DNA of 64,000 nucleotides, taken from contig CAYQBN010000010.1 of NCBI GenBank assembly GCA_964415795.1, forward strand, positions 46,813 through 110,812. Direction: 5' to 3'. Both the position numbers and the translations under genes were made by a program. This document shows, piece by piece, positions 7,122-15,876 of this stretch. Below the pieces are notes generated by a model. It was not told the origin of the DNA. It saw only the letters and a list, made by a program, of their open reading frames with translations, and did no database searches. The DNA comes from CALITV01 sp964415795 (GTDB lineage Bacteria; UBP6; UBA1177; JAKLFG01). Positions within the stretch are counted from its first letter, which is position 1. Each line of letters starts with the position of its first letter.

Positions 7122-9488
7122 TCACGCCACCGGTTGTTGATACTCTACGCGGGCATGATACTGACCAGAGAGCGTTTTCACGAAACTTTCCTTGATGAGC
7201 GAAAGATCGCGCATTGTGAGTGCACTTTCGGAAAGTTGCCCATCGTTGATGATCCGCTCCACGATATTGTGCACCCCTTCTTGTATCTTTTGATAGGTCT
7301 TTTCTTTCATGCTGCGTATCGCCGCCTCGACGCTGTCGGCAAGCATGATGAGCGCCACTTCCTTGCTTTGAGGCTTGGGCCCGGGATAACGATACGGTTC
7401 TTCCGGCGTCTGAGGATCCCGCTGGATCGCCTTTTCATAGAAGAACTTCACGAGACCGGTCCCGTGGTGCTGTTGGATCGCCGCCTCTATCCGATCGCCC
7501 AGTTTATAGTTTCGCGCGAGTTCGAGGCCATAGGTCACATGGTGGACGATGATACGCACCGATTCGAGAGTATCGAGCGAATCGTGGATATTCGCGGTAC
7601 CGCTTTGATTCTCCGTATAACAGTGCGGTGCATGCAGTTTCCCGATGTCGTGATAATACGCCATCACCTTACAGGCGAGCGGATTGACCCGGATACGGCG
7701 CGCAGCGTCTTCGACCATCACGCCGACCATGAGGCTATGCTGATAGGAGCCGTTCGCTTCCGACACAAGACGAGCCATAAGCGGATGCTGCATCGAGGTG
7801 AGTTCAAGATAGGTGATATCGGTCGTATATCCAAAGAGCGTTTCCCAAAGCGGCAGAAGCCCCAGAAGGAGCAGCGCCGAGAGGATGCCGCTCGCGAAGG
7901 CGGTTGCCGAGGCACGGACGATATTCTCCCGTGGAAGGGACGAGTCAAGAAGAAAGATCAGGAATACAAGCACCACTTGGGCGCCGGCAAGCGAAAGGCT
8001 CACTCGCAGCGCGTGGCTCCGACGCTCCACATGAGTTATGAGGAACAGGTAAAACAACGAAGAGGCGGCATAGTAGGCGGGAAAATAGAAGTTGTCAGGG
8101 AACACGGCGGCGAACAGGAGCGTAAGCGTTATGAGGAAAAAGAGCGCCGTTTCCGTGTTGATGAGCAGGCGTACGGTCGCCACGATAAAGGGGAGAGGCA
8201 ATAGAAAGTTGAAGACTCGCGAGTCCACCGTACCTATCCATTGGGAGAAGGGGACAGATACCGCGGTGATGAAGTAACTGAAAAGAAGAGCTAGGAGCGC
8301 GAGAACCGCCATAAGGAGAAGATCCTTGTTGCGTACGCTAAACTTGGAAACGCTTCTCCGGAATGCGAGATACCCGATTACCACGACGACTGCGATGAAC
8401 AAAAGATGTTCGATGAAGGAAAGGGCAAAGGGTTTTTCTCCCCGCCGTTCAACAATGGCACGAAATATCGCGAGATGACGCTTGGTGATGCGCTCCCCCG
8501 GCCGCGCTATTATCTCTCCGTCTTTCACCTTGATGAACACCGGCGGTGTATTGCGCTCCACCTCTGCACGCGCCTGTTTGTTAGCCTCCTCGTCGAGAGC
8601 AAGGTTATCGACAAGAAACATCTCAGCGGCGGCGGCAATAAGCGCAAGTCCCTTCTCGGTAAAGAGATCCTCCTGCCCGAGCGCCTTTTGCGCCTTTTCG
8701 ATCTCCGCCGGAAGAGAAGATGCGGAAATCACCCGATACCGAGGCCGTTGCACCGGCGCGGCAGATCCCTTTCTTACCATTATCTTATCGAGTCGGTATC
8801 CCTCCCCGATACCGGAACGCAACAGATAATAACTGTCGATATGGCTCACGATGTCGAAGATCGCCTCTTCGATCTCGTACGAAAAGAAGGCTGACCGCAA
8901 AAGCGCAAATATCTCCTCCGGCACCGGAGCTCCGACCGCCTTCTCGAACGAGCGCCGTTCCTCTTCGAGCATAATGAACACCGCCCCACGAAGGTTTTCG
9001 GGAATCAGATCGGGAAGATGCCGTTCGAGAGCATCTCGATAGGCCGCCATGAACTCGGCTGGGACCTCGTGTCCTCTGCCGACCCCTTTATCAATGAGCA
9101 TTGCTACCGCCCGTTCGCGCATCGCGGCGAAGGCTCGACGAATGGCTCGATACCGATCGGTGTTGTCACGGTAGAGAAAGTTGCGCGGCACCTTGCCGAG
9201 GGCCATCTCCCGGTTTCGCGCCGTTGCCTCCTCGTCCACGACCTCATAATCGCGATCGGCACGGACGATGAACTTCATGACGCGTCCGACATCGCTTTCC
9301 CGCGTCGGCAGGAAACTGATCGTCGTTTCAGGAATGGTTAGATAGGCGGCGATCGCCGAGAAAATGACGAGAACGAGAATTGCGGTACGACGCGCAGGGA
9401 ACCGCAGCCAGTCGTAGTAGCGATTCTTGAAACTCTCCCATCGCCGGTTCATCTCGCGGCCATGCTTAAAAGGTGCGCGTATCATCAT
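7122..9488 (-). CDS. pgpH: 7TM-HD family phosphodiesterase, PgpH/YqfF-like
   Basis: 788 residues with PgpH architecture. The order is an N-terminal membrane anchor near residues 30-50, a large extracytoplasmic 7TMR-HDED domain, a block of about seven membrane helices, then a cytosolic HD domain with metal-binding HD (AYYHDIGKLHAPHCYTENQ) and additional His residues (QQHHGTG). In Listeria PgpH hydrolyses c-di-AMP, so a c-di-AMP role is inferred by family. No diadenylate cyclase gene is visible here. Start ATG 9488 overlaps the phoH stop (ATGA). Genes phoH-pgpH-ybeY occur in this order in many Firmicutes. Confidence 0.9.
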   Translation of the reverse strand: MMIRAPFKHGREMNRRWESFKNRYYDWLRFPARRTAILVLVIFSAIAAYLTIPETTISFLPTRESDVGRVMKFIVRADRDYEVVDEEATARNREMALGKVPRNFLYRDNTDRYRAIRRAFAAMRERAVAMLIDKGVGRGHEVPAEFMAAYRDALERHLPDLIPENLRGAVFIMLEEERRSFEKAVGAPVPEEIFALLRSAFFSYEIEEAIFDIVSHIDSYYLLRSGIGEGYRLDKIMVRKGSAAPVQRPRYRVISASSLPAEIEKAQKALGQEDLFTEKGLALIAAAAEMFLVDNLALDEEANKQARAEVERNTPPVFIKVKDGEIIARPGERITKRHLAIFRAIVERRGEKPFALSFIEHLLFIAVVVVIGYLAFRRSVSKFSVRNKDLLLMAVLALLALLFSYFITAVSVPFSQWIGTVDSRVFNFLLPLPFIVATVRLLINTETALFFLITLTLLFAAVFPDNFYFPAYYAASSLFYLFLITHVERRSHALRVSLSLAGAQVVLVFLIFLLDSSLPRENIVRASATAFASGILSALLLLGLLPLWETLFGYTTDITYLELTSMQHPLMARLVSEANGSYQHSLMVGVMVEDAARRIRVNPLACKVMAYYHDIGKLHAPHCYTENQSGTANIHDSLDTLESVRIIVHHVTYGLELARNYKLGDRIEAAIQQHHGTGLVKFFYEKAIQRDPQTPEEPYRYPGPKPQSKEVALIMLADSVEAAIRSMKEKTYQKIQEGVHNIVERIINDGQLSESALTMRDLSLIKESFVKTLSGQYHARVEYQQPVA

Positions 9489-10135
9489 TGCCCATACGCC
9501 TCAAGAATGCGACCTACCATATCGGCTCTCACAATGTCGGCACGGCCGAGTCTCACCACCGCCACCCCGGGGATTCCCTCGAAACGCTTGAGGGCATCGA
9601 CCAAACCGTTCTCGTTGCCCACAAGGTCATGCTGCGAAGAATCGCCGGCGATGACCATGCGGCTTCCCTCCCCAAAGCGGGTAAGGAACATCTTCATCTG
9701 TGCCGGCGTGGTGTTCTGCGCCTCGTCGAGCACCACGAAACTACGCCGGAGCGTTCTGCCGCGCATGAACGCGAGGGGAATGACCTCTACGCGGCGTTCA
9801 TGAATGAGCCGTGCCGATTCTTCGAAAGTAAAGAAACTCTCTATCGCATCGAAGAGCGGCCGCAGGTATGGGTCTATCTTCTCTTCGAGCGATCCCGGCA
9901 AAAAGCCCAACCGTTCCCCTGCCTCGACCGCGGGACGCGTAAGGACCATACGATCGACGCGCCCTTCCCGAAGGAACTTCACGGCGAGCGCAGCGGCAAG
10001 AAACGTCTTCCCCGTTCCGGCGGGACCATCCACAAAAACGATCTCGTGCCGCTCGACCGCCTCCGCAAAGGCATCCTGACCGTCGGTGCGGGGTTTCACG
10101 AGGGCACGATCCTTATCTCGCAGGATGGCATCCAT
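9485..10135 (-). CDS. PhoH family P-loop ATPase, short form
   Basis: PhoH ATPase domain with Walker A GPAGTGKT (about residues 38-45), Walker B VVLDEAQNTTPAQMKMFLTR and the GDSSQHDL element. At 216 residues it is about 100 shorter than typical PhoH/YbeZ (~320-350 aa). The N-terminal KH-like part is missing and the protein begins just before the nucleotide-binding core, with the usual VKPRTDGQ lead-in. An upstream extension is blocked by the ispD stop two bases away. Probably acts with YbeY in RNA metabolism, as YbeZ does. Ends in a four-base overlap with pgpH. Confidence 0.9.
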   Translation of the reverse strand: MDAILRDKDRALVKPRTDGQDAFAEAVERHEIVFVDGPAGTGKTFLAAALAVKFLREGRVDRMVLTRPAVEAGERLGFLPGSLEEKIDPYLRPLFDAIESFFTFEESARLIHERRVEVIPLAFMRGRTLRRSFVVLDEAQNTTPAQMKMFLTRFGEGSRMVIAGDSSQHDLVGNENGLVDALKRFEGIPGVAVVRLGRADIVRADMVGRILEAYGQ

Positions 10136-10136
10136 T

Positions 10137-10829
10137 TTACCCGATCCTCCCCTGACGATACAATGCCTCGGCGAACGACAGATCGACCGGCACGGTTATC
10201 TTGAAGTTATCGAGACCACTCTCTACCACAGATACTCGCTCTCCCAATGCAAGAACCAGACGGACATCATCGGTTGTAGTGCCCCCTCGCTCGCGAAAAT
10301 GCTCGTGCGCTCTCCGAAGAAGGCCGTATCGGAATCCCTGCGGCGTCTGCGCGTGCCACATGAGGGATCGGTCGGGTATCCGGAGGACCTCTCCACCATC
10401 GACCTCATAAAGGGTATCGACGGCACGCGCCGCGGCGACCGCCGCTCCCTGTTCTTGAGCCACGCGCGCCACCTCCGCGACAACCACTTCAGAGACAAAC
10501 GGACGCACGACATCGTGCATGAGAAGCACCGAATCCCCATGCCCCTCCTGCAGATACTCAAGCGCGTTCCACACTGAATCGTGACGCTCGGCTCCACCTT
10601 CGATCACCCCAAACAATTTGGGAAGACCGGCGAGGCGCTCACGGTAGGGACCGGAACGGCCCGCGGGCGTAACGAACAGGATAGCGTCCACACAGCGGAA
10701 CGCCGCGAACCGTTCGGCAGTGATAAAGAATATCTCCTTCCCGTTGAGCACCAGTTCCTGCTTGGGGATCCCTACCCCCATCCGCAATCCCTTTCCGGCG
10801 GCAAGAAGTACCGCAACCACCCGTGTCAT
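10137..10829 (-). CDS. ispD: 2-C-methyl-D-erythritol 4-phosphate cytidylyltransferase
   Basis: Third enzyme of the MEP isoprenoid route: MEP + CTP to CDP-ME. Motifs: N-terminal LLAAGKGLRMG with a PKQ nearby (CTP binding), MHDVVRPF, and C-terminal TTDDVRLVLALG and VESGLDNFKITVPVDL. Length (230 aa) is normal. First gene of the minus-strand run; it has a promoter with consensus -10 TATAAT about 40 bases upstream. ispE, the next enzyme of the route, lies far away at 62.3-63.2 kb. Confidence 0.96.
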   Translation of the reverse strand: MTRVVAVLLAAGKGLRMGVGIPKQELVLNGKEIFFITAERFAAFRCVDAILFVTPAGRSGPYRERLAGLPKLFGVIEGGAERHDSVWNALEYLQEGHGDSVLLMHDVVRPFVSEVVVAEVARVAQEQGAAVAAARAVDTLYEVDGGEVLRIPDRSLMWHAQTPQGFRYGLLRRAHEHFRERGGTTTDDVRLVLALGERVSVVESGLDNFKITVPVDLSFAEALYRQGRIG

Positions 10830-10869
10830 AACTCGCTTTCGTCAGAGGTGTACCGTTGCCAACGGGGCG

Positions 10870-10897
10870 ATTATAGTGGCTAAGCGGACCAAAGCAA
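10870..10897 (-). promoter_or_regulatory. Promoter of ispD-phoH-pgpH-ybeY-lnt
   Basis: On the minus strand a -35 box TTGCTT (10897-10892), a 16-base spacer and a perfect -10 box TATAAT (10875-10870) lie 41 bases upstream of the ispD start codon. There is no other plausible promoter inside the tightly packed downstream genes. Confidence 0.75.
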
Positions 10898-10946
10898 CTT
10901 TTCGGACACCAGAGAAAAGTGAGAAGTCGGTTAAGAGGATCGAGGA

Positions 10947-13415
10947 CTATCGCACACAGCGAACGGCGCCAGCCAGACCTTTCATTTGAGAACCGACCGA
11001 TCCGCCGATAGTCACATAGTACGCGGCTCCGAGGGCATCGGGACGGGTGGTAGAAGACCAGAAGGGATAGGAGGAAAGACCGGGGAAATTCTCCGGGATG
11101 GTGGGCCATGTCCGGTCATACATCGTCCGCAGTTCGTTGACATTGGGAAGGCGCCAATCGGTGAATCCTCCGAAGGTACCGTTCTCGCAGTAATCGAGCG
11201 CACCCTTCCAATCGCTCACCGGCGTCACCTCGCTATACCAGTAGTCGCCGGTCCACATGAGACCGGTCTCGTCGTCAACAAAGACCTTCGCGCCACCGCG
11301 CATCTGTTCGGTAAAGGTCTTGCCGCCGCCTTTTGCCGGGAAGAATGTTCCGCGAACGCAGATAGCTTTGTACTGGTTCGTCTTCGGAGCAGGCTGGATC
11401 GTACCGATGGCAAAATAGACCGCCCATGCGCTCGTCGTCGGATTGGCCTGATTTTCAGTGGCGGTCCAAAAATAAGTTGATTCGAACATAATGAAGGCAC
11501 TCTCGGGAACCATTGGAGAAACGCCACTGTAGTCAATGATGCTTTCAAGTTCTTTATCGGTCGGCAGACGCCAGTCGCTGTAGCCTCCCGTCATCGAATT
11601 CTCACAGTAGGCCATCGCCTGATCCCATGTGCAATAGGACTGGCCATCACAGTCGCTATAGACCTGTGGCACCATCTGATGCCACTGGAGACCGGTATAG
11701 GCATCCTCGACCACATCGGTAACCACCATGGCGATGTTCTTGCCAGCGCCACCGTACAGGGCATCTTGGCCGTAGAAGTCGGAACCAGATTGTGGGCAGG
11801 GGTCGAGATTGCCAGTGTCGCTGAAACAGCCCATTTGTGCCGTGTCGGGGATATAGTTACCCTTGAGATAACATCCTCCCTCCGGTCCCAGAACATAGGC
11901 TGTACCCCCGAAACAGGTCTGGCCGCCGTAGATGCAATAATTTACATCGTAGCCGTCACACGAATAGTTACAAGAAGCAGACCCTCCGGTAAACTGGCCA
12001 TTAATATCGGCACAACTCTTCATGCCACCGTCACAGGTTTCCGGATTCGGGCCCCCGACATCAAGAATACCGTTCCCGCACACCGGGACATAGACATCCT
12101 CGTCTGGCATGGGCGTATCGTCGAAAATATCATCGTCGGGCACCACAAAGTCGTCGTCCGGGACCCATTTCATACCGCCGGTAAGGGTGCGATTCCCCAG
12201 CGGCGCATCGGCGGTGATATCGGCATCGAGAAGCCCCGTATCGGTATGAAGGGTGAAGACTATCGTCATGTTGCCGAACTTCTGAGTGTTACCCTCCCAA
12301 TAGGTATACTGTCCCGTGTAGGTGTGCCCTGAAAAACCACCTCCCTCATGGGACATATAGAACTCGCTATACTGGTTGAAACTCATGTCTATCATGTAGG
12401 CCGCACTGCGGCTATCGTACATGATAGAAATATGGTCGGCACCACCGTTGAAATCCCATTCGCCGAGCAGATCCTGCGGATCAAGGACGACATCTTCATC
12501 GGGAGTCTCGTCGGAGACATCATCGGCGAACTCGTCAGGAGCTGTATCGGCCCCCCCCTCTGGCTCAAGGAGATCGTCGTCCTGAGGCATCGGCTCATCG
12601 ACCGTTATCGAATCATCGTCGTTGTCGTGCAGACCACAAGCAACGACTTCTGCTTCACACTCTCTGTCGGCACATTCTTGGCACTCTTGGGTCAGCTGAC
12701 CCGACATGCAGAGATCACCGCACTTTTCAGCAGCACAGGTTCGCAGGGCATCGAACTGTTTCTGGGCCTCGAATGTTCCCTGAGATCGGCAATGGTTTGC
12801 ACAGACAAGGTCCATGCCGCACGGCATTGCACAGTTTATGAGTTCAACACAGTTCCCGTCGCCCGGTTTAACGACATATACCACGAAATTGGAGAAGTGC
12901 TGAGCCTGTCCCATGATCGGGTCCCCTGCTGCGGCCGCCATAATGGGATCACCTGCCATGATGGGATCACCGGCCGCGGTGATCATGATAGGATCTCCTG
13001 CTGCCGCGGTGCCTACGGCATAGAGGCCGTTGCCGTAGCCGGCCGAGTGCCACGCTCCGTCGCGTTCGACCGCAATGACCGCCACTGCCCCTTCCTCTTT
13101 TGCCTCCGAAAGCTTTATGGTCATCGTCACCGGTTTCTTGAACTCAAGGCCATCGGGACCGAAATCCCACACCGCGCTGTAGAGATTCTCACCTTTTTTA
13201 TCGGTCTTTTCTATGGTGATCTCGGTGTCCACTTCAAGAGCACCTGCCGGTATCTCTATCTTTGCATCTCCCGACGGCGTCTCGACAGTTCCTCCCTCCT
13301 CGGCCTTGATAATCTTTTTTACCGATTCGGGTTTTGTCGAATCTTTCTCACAACCGCCCCCAAAAAGTAAAAGAAGAACAAGGGCACATGCACTTACCGT
13401 TCTCGACATCTGCAT
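10947..13415 (-). CDS. Large lipoprotein with two C-terminal DUF1566 (Lcl-type) domains
   Basis: Start ATG 13415 follows GGAGGAG and begins a lipoprotein signal ending at a Gly-rich lipobox (LLFGGGC). Residues about 30-150 resemble a ZU5-like beta-sandwich (GGTVETPSGDAKIEIPAGAL). A low-complexity stretch with four AAGDPIM-type units and a Cys-rich region follow, then an Asp/Glu/Pro stalk (DDDLLEPEGG, TPDEDVV) and a second beta domain. The C terminus holds two tandem DUF1566 domains, each with TGLxW and GGxxDWRLPxxxEL motifs (YSDWRLPTDKELESI; FTDWRLPNVNELRTM) and a final AVRCVR strand. DUF1566 occurs in surface lectin-like/adhesin proteins. Monocistronic, with its own promoter; a surface-binding role is inferred. 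Confidence 0.85.
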   Translation of the reverse strand: MQMSRTVSACALVLLLLFGGGCEKDSTKPESVKKIIKAEEGGTVETPSGDAKIEIPAGALEVDTEITIEKTDKKGENLYSAVWDFGPDGLEFKKPVTMTIKLSEAKEEGAVAVIAVERDGAWHSAGYGNGLYAVGTAAAGDPIMITAAGDPIMAGDPIMAAAAGDPIMGQAQHFSNFVVYVVKPGDGNCVELINCAMPCGMDLVCANHCRSQGTFEAQKQFDALRTCAAEKCGDLCMSGQLTQECQECADRECEAEVVACGLHDNDDDSITVDEPMPQDDDLLEPEGGADTAPDEFADDVSDETPDEDVVLDPQDLLGEWDFNGGADHISIMYDSRSAAYMIDMSFNQYSEFYMSHEGGGFSGHTYTGQYTYWEGNTQKFGNMTIVFTLHTDTGLLDADITADAPLGNRTLTGGMKWVPDDDFVVPDDDIFDDTPMPDEDVYVPVCGNGILDVGGPNPETCDGGMKSCADINGQFTGGSASCNYSCDGYDVNYCIYGGQTCFGGTAYVLGPEGGCYLKGNYIPDTAQMGCFSDTGNLDPCPQSGSDFYGQDALYGGAGKNIAMVVTDVVEDAYTGLQWHQMVPQVYSDCDGQSYCTWDQAMAYCENSMTGGYSDWRLPTDKELESIIDYSGVSPMVPESAFIMFESTYFWTATENQANPTTSAWAVYFAIGTIQPAPKTNQYKAICVRGTFFPAKGGGKTFTEQMRGGAKVFVDDETGLMWTGDYWYSEVTPVSDWKGALDYCENGTFGGFTDWRLPNVNELRTMYDRTWPTIPENFPGLSSYPFWSSTTRPDALGAAYYVTIGGSVGSQMKGLAGAVRCVR

Positions 13416-13459
13416 GATCTCCTCCACATTAAGAAGACATTTCGATGACAACACCGCTC

Positions 13460-13487
13460 ACTTTACCATTAAAGAGTCAAAAAGCAA
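13460..13487 (-). promoter_or_regulatory. Promoter of the DUF1566 lipoprotein
   Basis: Minus strand: -35 TTGCTT (13487-13482), 16-base spacer, -10 TAAAGT (13465-13460), 45 bases upstream of the ATG at 13415. It lies back to back with the thiH promoter. Confidence 0.6.
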
Positions 13488-13527
13488 TGCATCAAGACAG
13501 TGGACTCACATTTTTATTCACCGATGG

Positions 13528-13555
13528 TTGACAAGAGACATTCTTATCCTAGAGT
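13528..13555 (+). promoter_or_regulatory. Promoter of thiH, apparently giving a leaderless mRNA
   Basis: -35 TTGACA (13528-13533), 16-base spacer, -10 TAGAGT (13550-13555). The thiH ATG starts eight bases after the end of the -10 box, where transcription normally begins. No ribosome site can fit upstream of the ATG in such a transcript, and there is no room for a TPP riboswitch. Confidence 0.65.
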
Positions 13556-13562
13556 AAGAAGC

Positions 13563-14669
13563 ATGAGTAACAACCTCCTCTTCTCGCCCCCTTCGGATAC
13601 GGCGAGCCTCGTGAAACGATCGCTCGCATCGACCGAAAGCGACTTATCCCTGCGACTCGGCACTGAGCATCTTTCGCTTGAGGATTTCGCGGTACTCCTC
13701 TCGCCCGCCATGAACGACGACCTCCTCAAGAAACTCATGGCCGAGAGTGCCCGTCTTACCCGGATCCGTTTCGGCTACGTGCTCTCCCTCTACATCCCTC
13801 TTTACTACGACAACCGTTGTATAAATCTTTGTGATTACTGCGGTTTCAACGCAAGCAACAAGCTCCCGCGGCGCGCACTTTCCCGTCATGAAATACGAGA
13901 AGAGGCCACCGCGATCCGTGCGCAAGGTTTCACCAACCTGCTCCTTGTCGCCGGCGAACACCCTGAAAGCGCCGATGCCGCGTTCCTCGTGCCGATCATC
14001 CGCGACCTTCACGAAATGGGGTTCCGCTCGGTCTCCATAGAGATCGCTCCCCTTTCTGAAGAAGTATACCGTTCCCTCGTCACCGACGCACATCTCGACG
14101 GTCTTTACATTTACCAAGAGACCTATGACCCCACGGTATATGCCGCTCACCACTGCGGTCCCAAGGCTAACTACGCGTGGAGGCTCGCTACCCCAGAACG
14201 TGGGGCACGCGCTGGTATTCCAAAAATAGGGATTGGATTCCTCCTCGGCCTTGGCGATTGGCGATTCGATGCCATCGCGCTCGCCGCACACCTTCTTTTT
14301 CTCCAAAAGCACTACTGGCAAACCGAATTCTCCATCAGTTTTCCCCGGATCCGGACCGCGACCGGCGTCGTTGGAGGACCACAACCGGTATCCGATCGCG
14401 AGTTCATCCAACTGGTGTGCGCGCTCCGGCTTCTCTTTCCTGTCACCCCGATGTCACTTTCGACCAGAGAATCTCCCGCCTTCCGGGATGCGATCATCCC
14501 CTTTGGGTTCACCAACATCTCGGCAGGCAGCTCGACCGCTCCGGGGGGCTACACTAACAAAGGGAATGATCTCGCCCAGTTCGAGGTGGTAGACAATCGT
14601 CCACCCTCGATCGTCGCTGGGGCGCTCAGGGAACGGGGATTCGATCCGGTTTGGAAGGACTGGGAGTAG
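13563..14669 (+). CDS. thiH: 2-iminoacetate synthase (radical SAM), thiazole branch of thiamine synthesis
   Basis: Radical SAM protein that cleaves tyrosine to 2-iminoacetate for the thiamine thiazole ring under anaerobic conditions. The cluster motif C-x3-C-x2-C is C86, C90, C93 (YYDNRCINLCDYCGF), preceded by the ThiH/HydG-like YIPLYY. A TSxxRESPxxRD-like motif typical of the family appears as LSTRESPAFRD. 368 aa, close to E. coli ThiH (377); HydG would be about 100 longer. No other thi gene is nearby. The last 44 bases overlap the 3' end of the opposing SGNH gene. Start ATG 13563 is preferred over an upstream frame extension to 13500, which would contain the promoter. Confidence 0.88.
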   Translation: MSNNLLFSPPSDTASLVKRSLASTESDLSLRLGTEHLSLEDFAVLLSPAMNDDLLKKLMAESARLTRIRFGYVLSLYIPLYYDNRCINLCDYCGFNASNKLPRRALSRHEIREEATAIRAQGFTNLLLVAGEHPESADAAFLVPIIRDLHEMGFRSVSIEIAPLSEEVYRSLVTDAHLDGLYIYQETYDPTVYAAHHCGPKANYAWRLATPERGARAGIPKIGIGFLLGLGDWRFDAIALAAHLLFLQKHYWQTEFSISFPRIRTATGVVGGPQPVSDREFIQLVCALRLLFPVTPMSLSTRESPAFRDAIIPFGFTNISAGSSTAPGGYTNKGNDLAQFEVVDNRPPSIVAGALRERGFDPVWKDWE

Positions 14670-15876
14670 CGGCAACACGTGCCTTCTCGATCACCCCTTC
14701 TGCAATAAGGAGTTCGGCCATCTTGCGGGCAAGTTCACGGTTTCCCCGCGGCGTCATGTGGATGAAATCGTAGAACATGTCATCCGAAGATCCGTCGAAG
14801 ATATCGGAAAAGTCACGGAACAGAGAGAATCGGCGCGCTCCCACCTCGTGCCGTACCGCAGAAAGCGCGGCGAGCGAGAAGGCCCCGTAGTGCGGGTATA
14901 GGGTATCGAACACCTTGAGCGCCGACGATTCGAGCGGCGATAGGGGATTTTTATACACGGCATTCGGCATGAAGACAAAGAGCGATCCCACACCTTTCTC
15001 CGAAAGCATCTTCGCCGCCCGCTCCATATCGTCGGTAAATCGCGCACCGAACTCGTGCGCCCGTTCGGCAAGATTCGGCGGGAGAACGGTGCTGAAGGTC
15101 TCCGCAAAAACCACCGGTTCGGGAAGCATACCCCGCTCGCTCTTTACCGCCGTGGCGATGAGACGGGTGACCCGCAGGTAGTCGATCCATGTTTTGCGAT
15201 AGAACGGCTGAAGCGCCTCGATCTGTTCCTCGTTGAATGGACCGTCGTGAGTGAACGGCTCGTGGACACGATAGCCCCACACATAGGCATAGTTCACATC
15301 GGCACCGCCGGCGTAAAAAACGACAAAATCGGGCTGGATCCGGTCGAAGAGCCGCTCCACGAGCGCGATGTCGCGTTGCAGTTCGTACCCTTCGATCCCG
15401 AGGTTGTACACGGTGATACGGCACGAGGGGCACCGTTCCCGAAGGTTCTTCTCCACCAGCGCAGGAACCGTCTGGTCGTCTGGGAAATAGAGCCCATACG
15501 AGATGGAAGCGCCGGTGATGACGATGCGATACTCTCCCGCTTCTTTAGGGGTCACCTCGGGGCCGCGAAAACCGTCACGGTTGATCGAAATGTAAGGGGT
15601 TTTGAACGGACGATACCTATAGAGTATCGTTCCTTTTTCGCAGAACGGGCGCCGGTCAACCTCGAGAAGGGTGTCCCGTATTTTCGCCGCGACCTCCCAC
15701 TCTTCCCTCGAGAAAGTACGGGCGATGTAGTATTCTATGTCGTTGCGCACATCCCGGGCATGGAAGATGCGAAGCGCCCCTTCGGCGACCACAAGGAAAA
15801 GCACGAAAGCCGCCACCAACATACCGGCACGCAGCCTCCACGGAACCGTGTCAAGATCGCTCTTCCACCGTATCAT
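14626..15876 (-). CDS. SGNH/GDSL-hydrolase-like membrane-anchored protein, partner of MBOAT
   Basis: One N-terminal membrane helix (about residues 15-35) is followed by a periplasmic SGNH domain. The nucleophile Ser is S124 in block I (VITGASISYG). An Asp/His pair lies near the C terminus (D370, H373; FYDFIHMTPRGNREL). A central FVVFYAGGADVNYAY strand is where block III (GxN) would lie. The gene begins on the base after the MBOAT stop. Such pairs acetylate or otherwise acylate polysaccharides: MBOAT moves the acyl group across the membrane and the SGNH protein (AlgX/AlgJ-, DltD- or PatB-like role) transfers it. The substrate here is unknown. Confidence 0.8.
   Translation of the reverse strand: MIRWKSDLDTVPWRLRAGMLVAAFVLFLVVAEGALRIFHARDVRNDIEYYIARTFSREEWEVAAKIRDTLLEVDRRPFCEKGTILYRYRPFKTPYISINRDGFRGPEVTPKEAGEYRIVITGASISYGLYFPDDQTVPALVEKNLRERCPSCRITVYNLGIEGYELQRDIALVERLFDRIQPDFVVFYAGGADVNYAYVWGYRVHEPFTHDGPFNEEQIEALQPFYRKTWIDYLRVTRLIATAVKSERGMLPEPVVFAETFSTVLPPNLAERAHEFGARFTDDMERAAKMLSEKGVGSLFVFMPNAVYKNPLSPLESSALKVFDTLYPHYGAFSLAALSAVRHEVGARRFSLFRDFSDIFDGSSDDMFYDFIHMTPRGNRELARKMAELLIAEGVIEKARVAATPSPSKPDRIPVP

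Noticed and set aside
13500..13562. N-terminal extension or TPP riboswitch ahead of thiH
   Set aside because: The region contains a -35/-10 pair immediately before the ATG, leaving no room for a leader; no TPP riboswitch motif is present.
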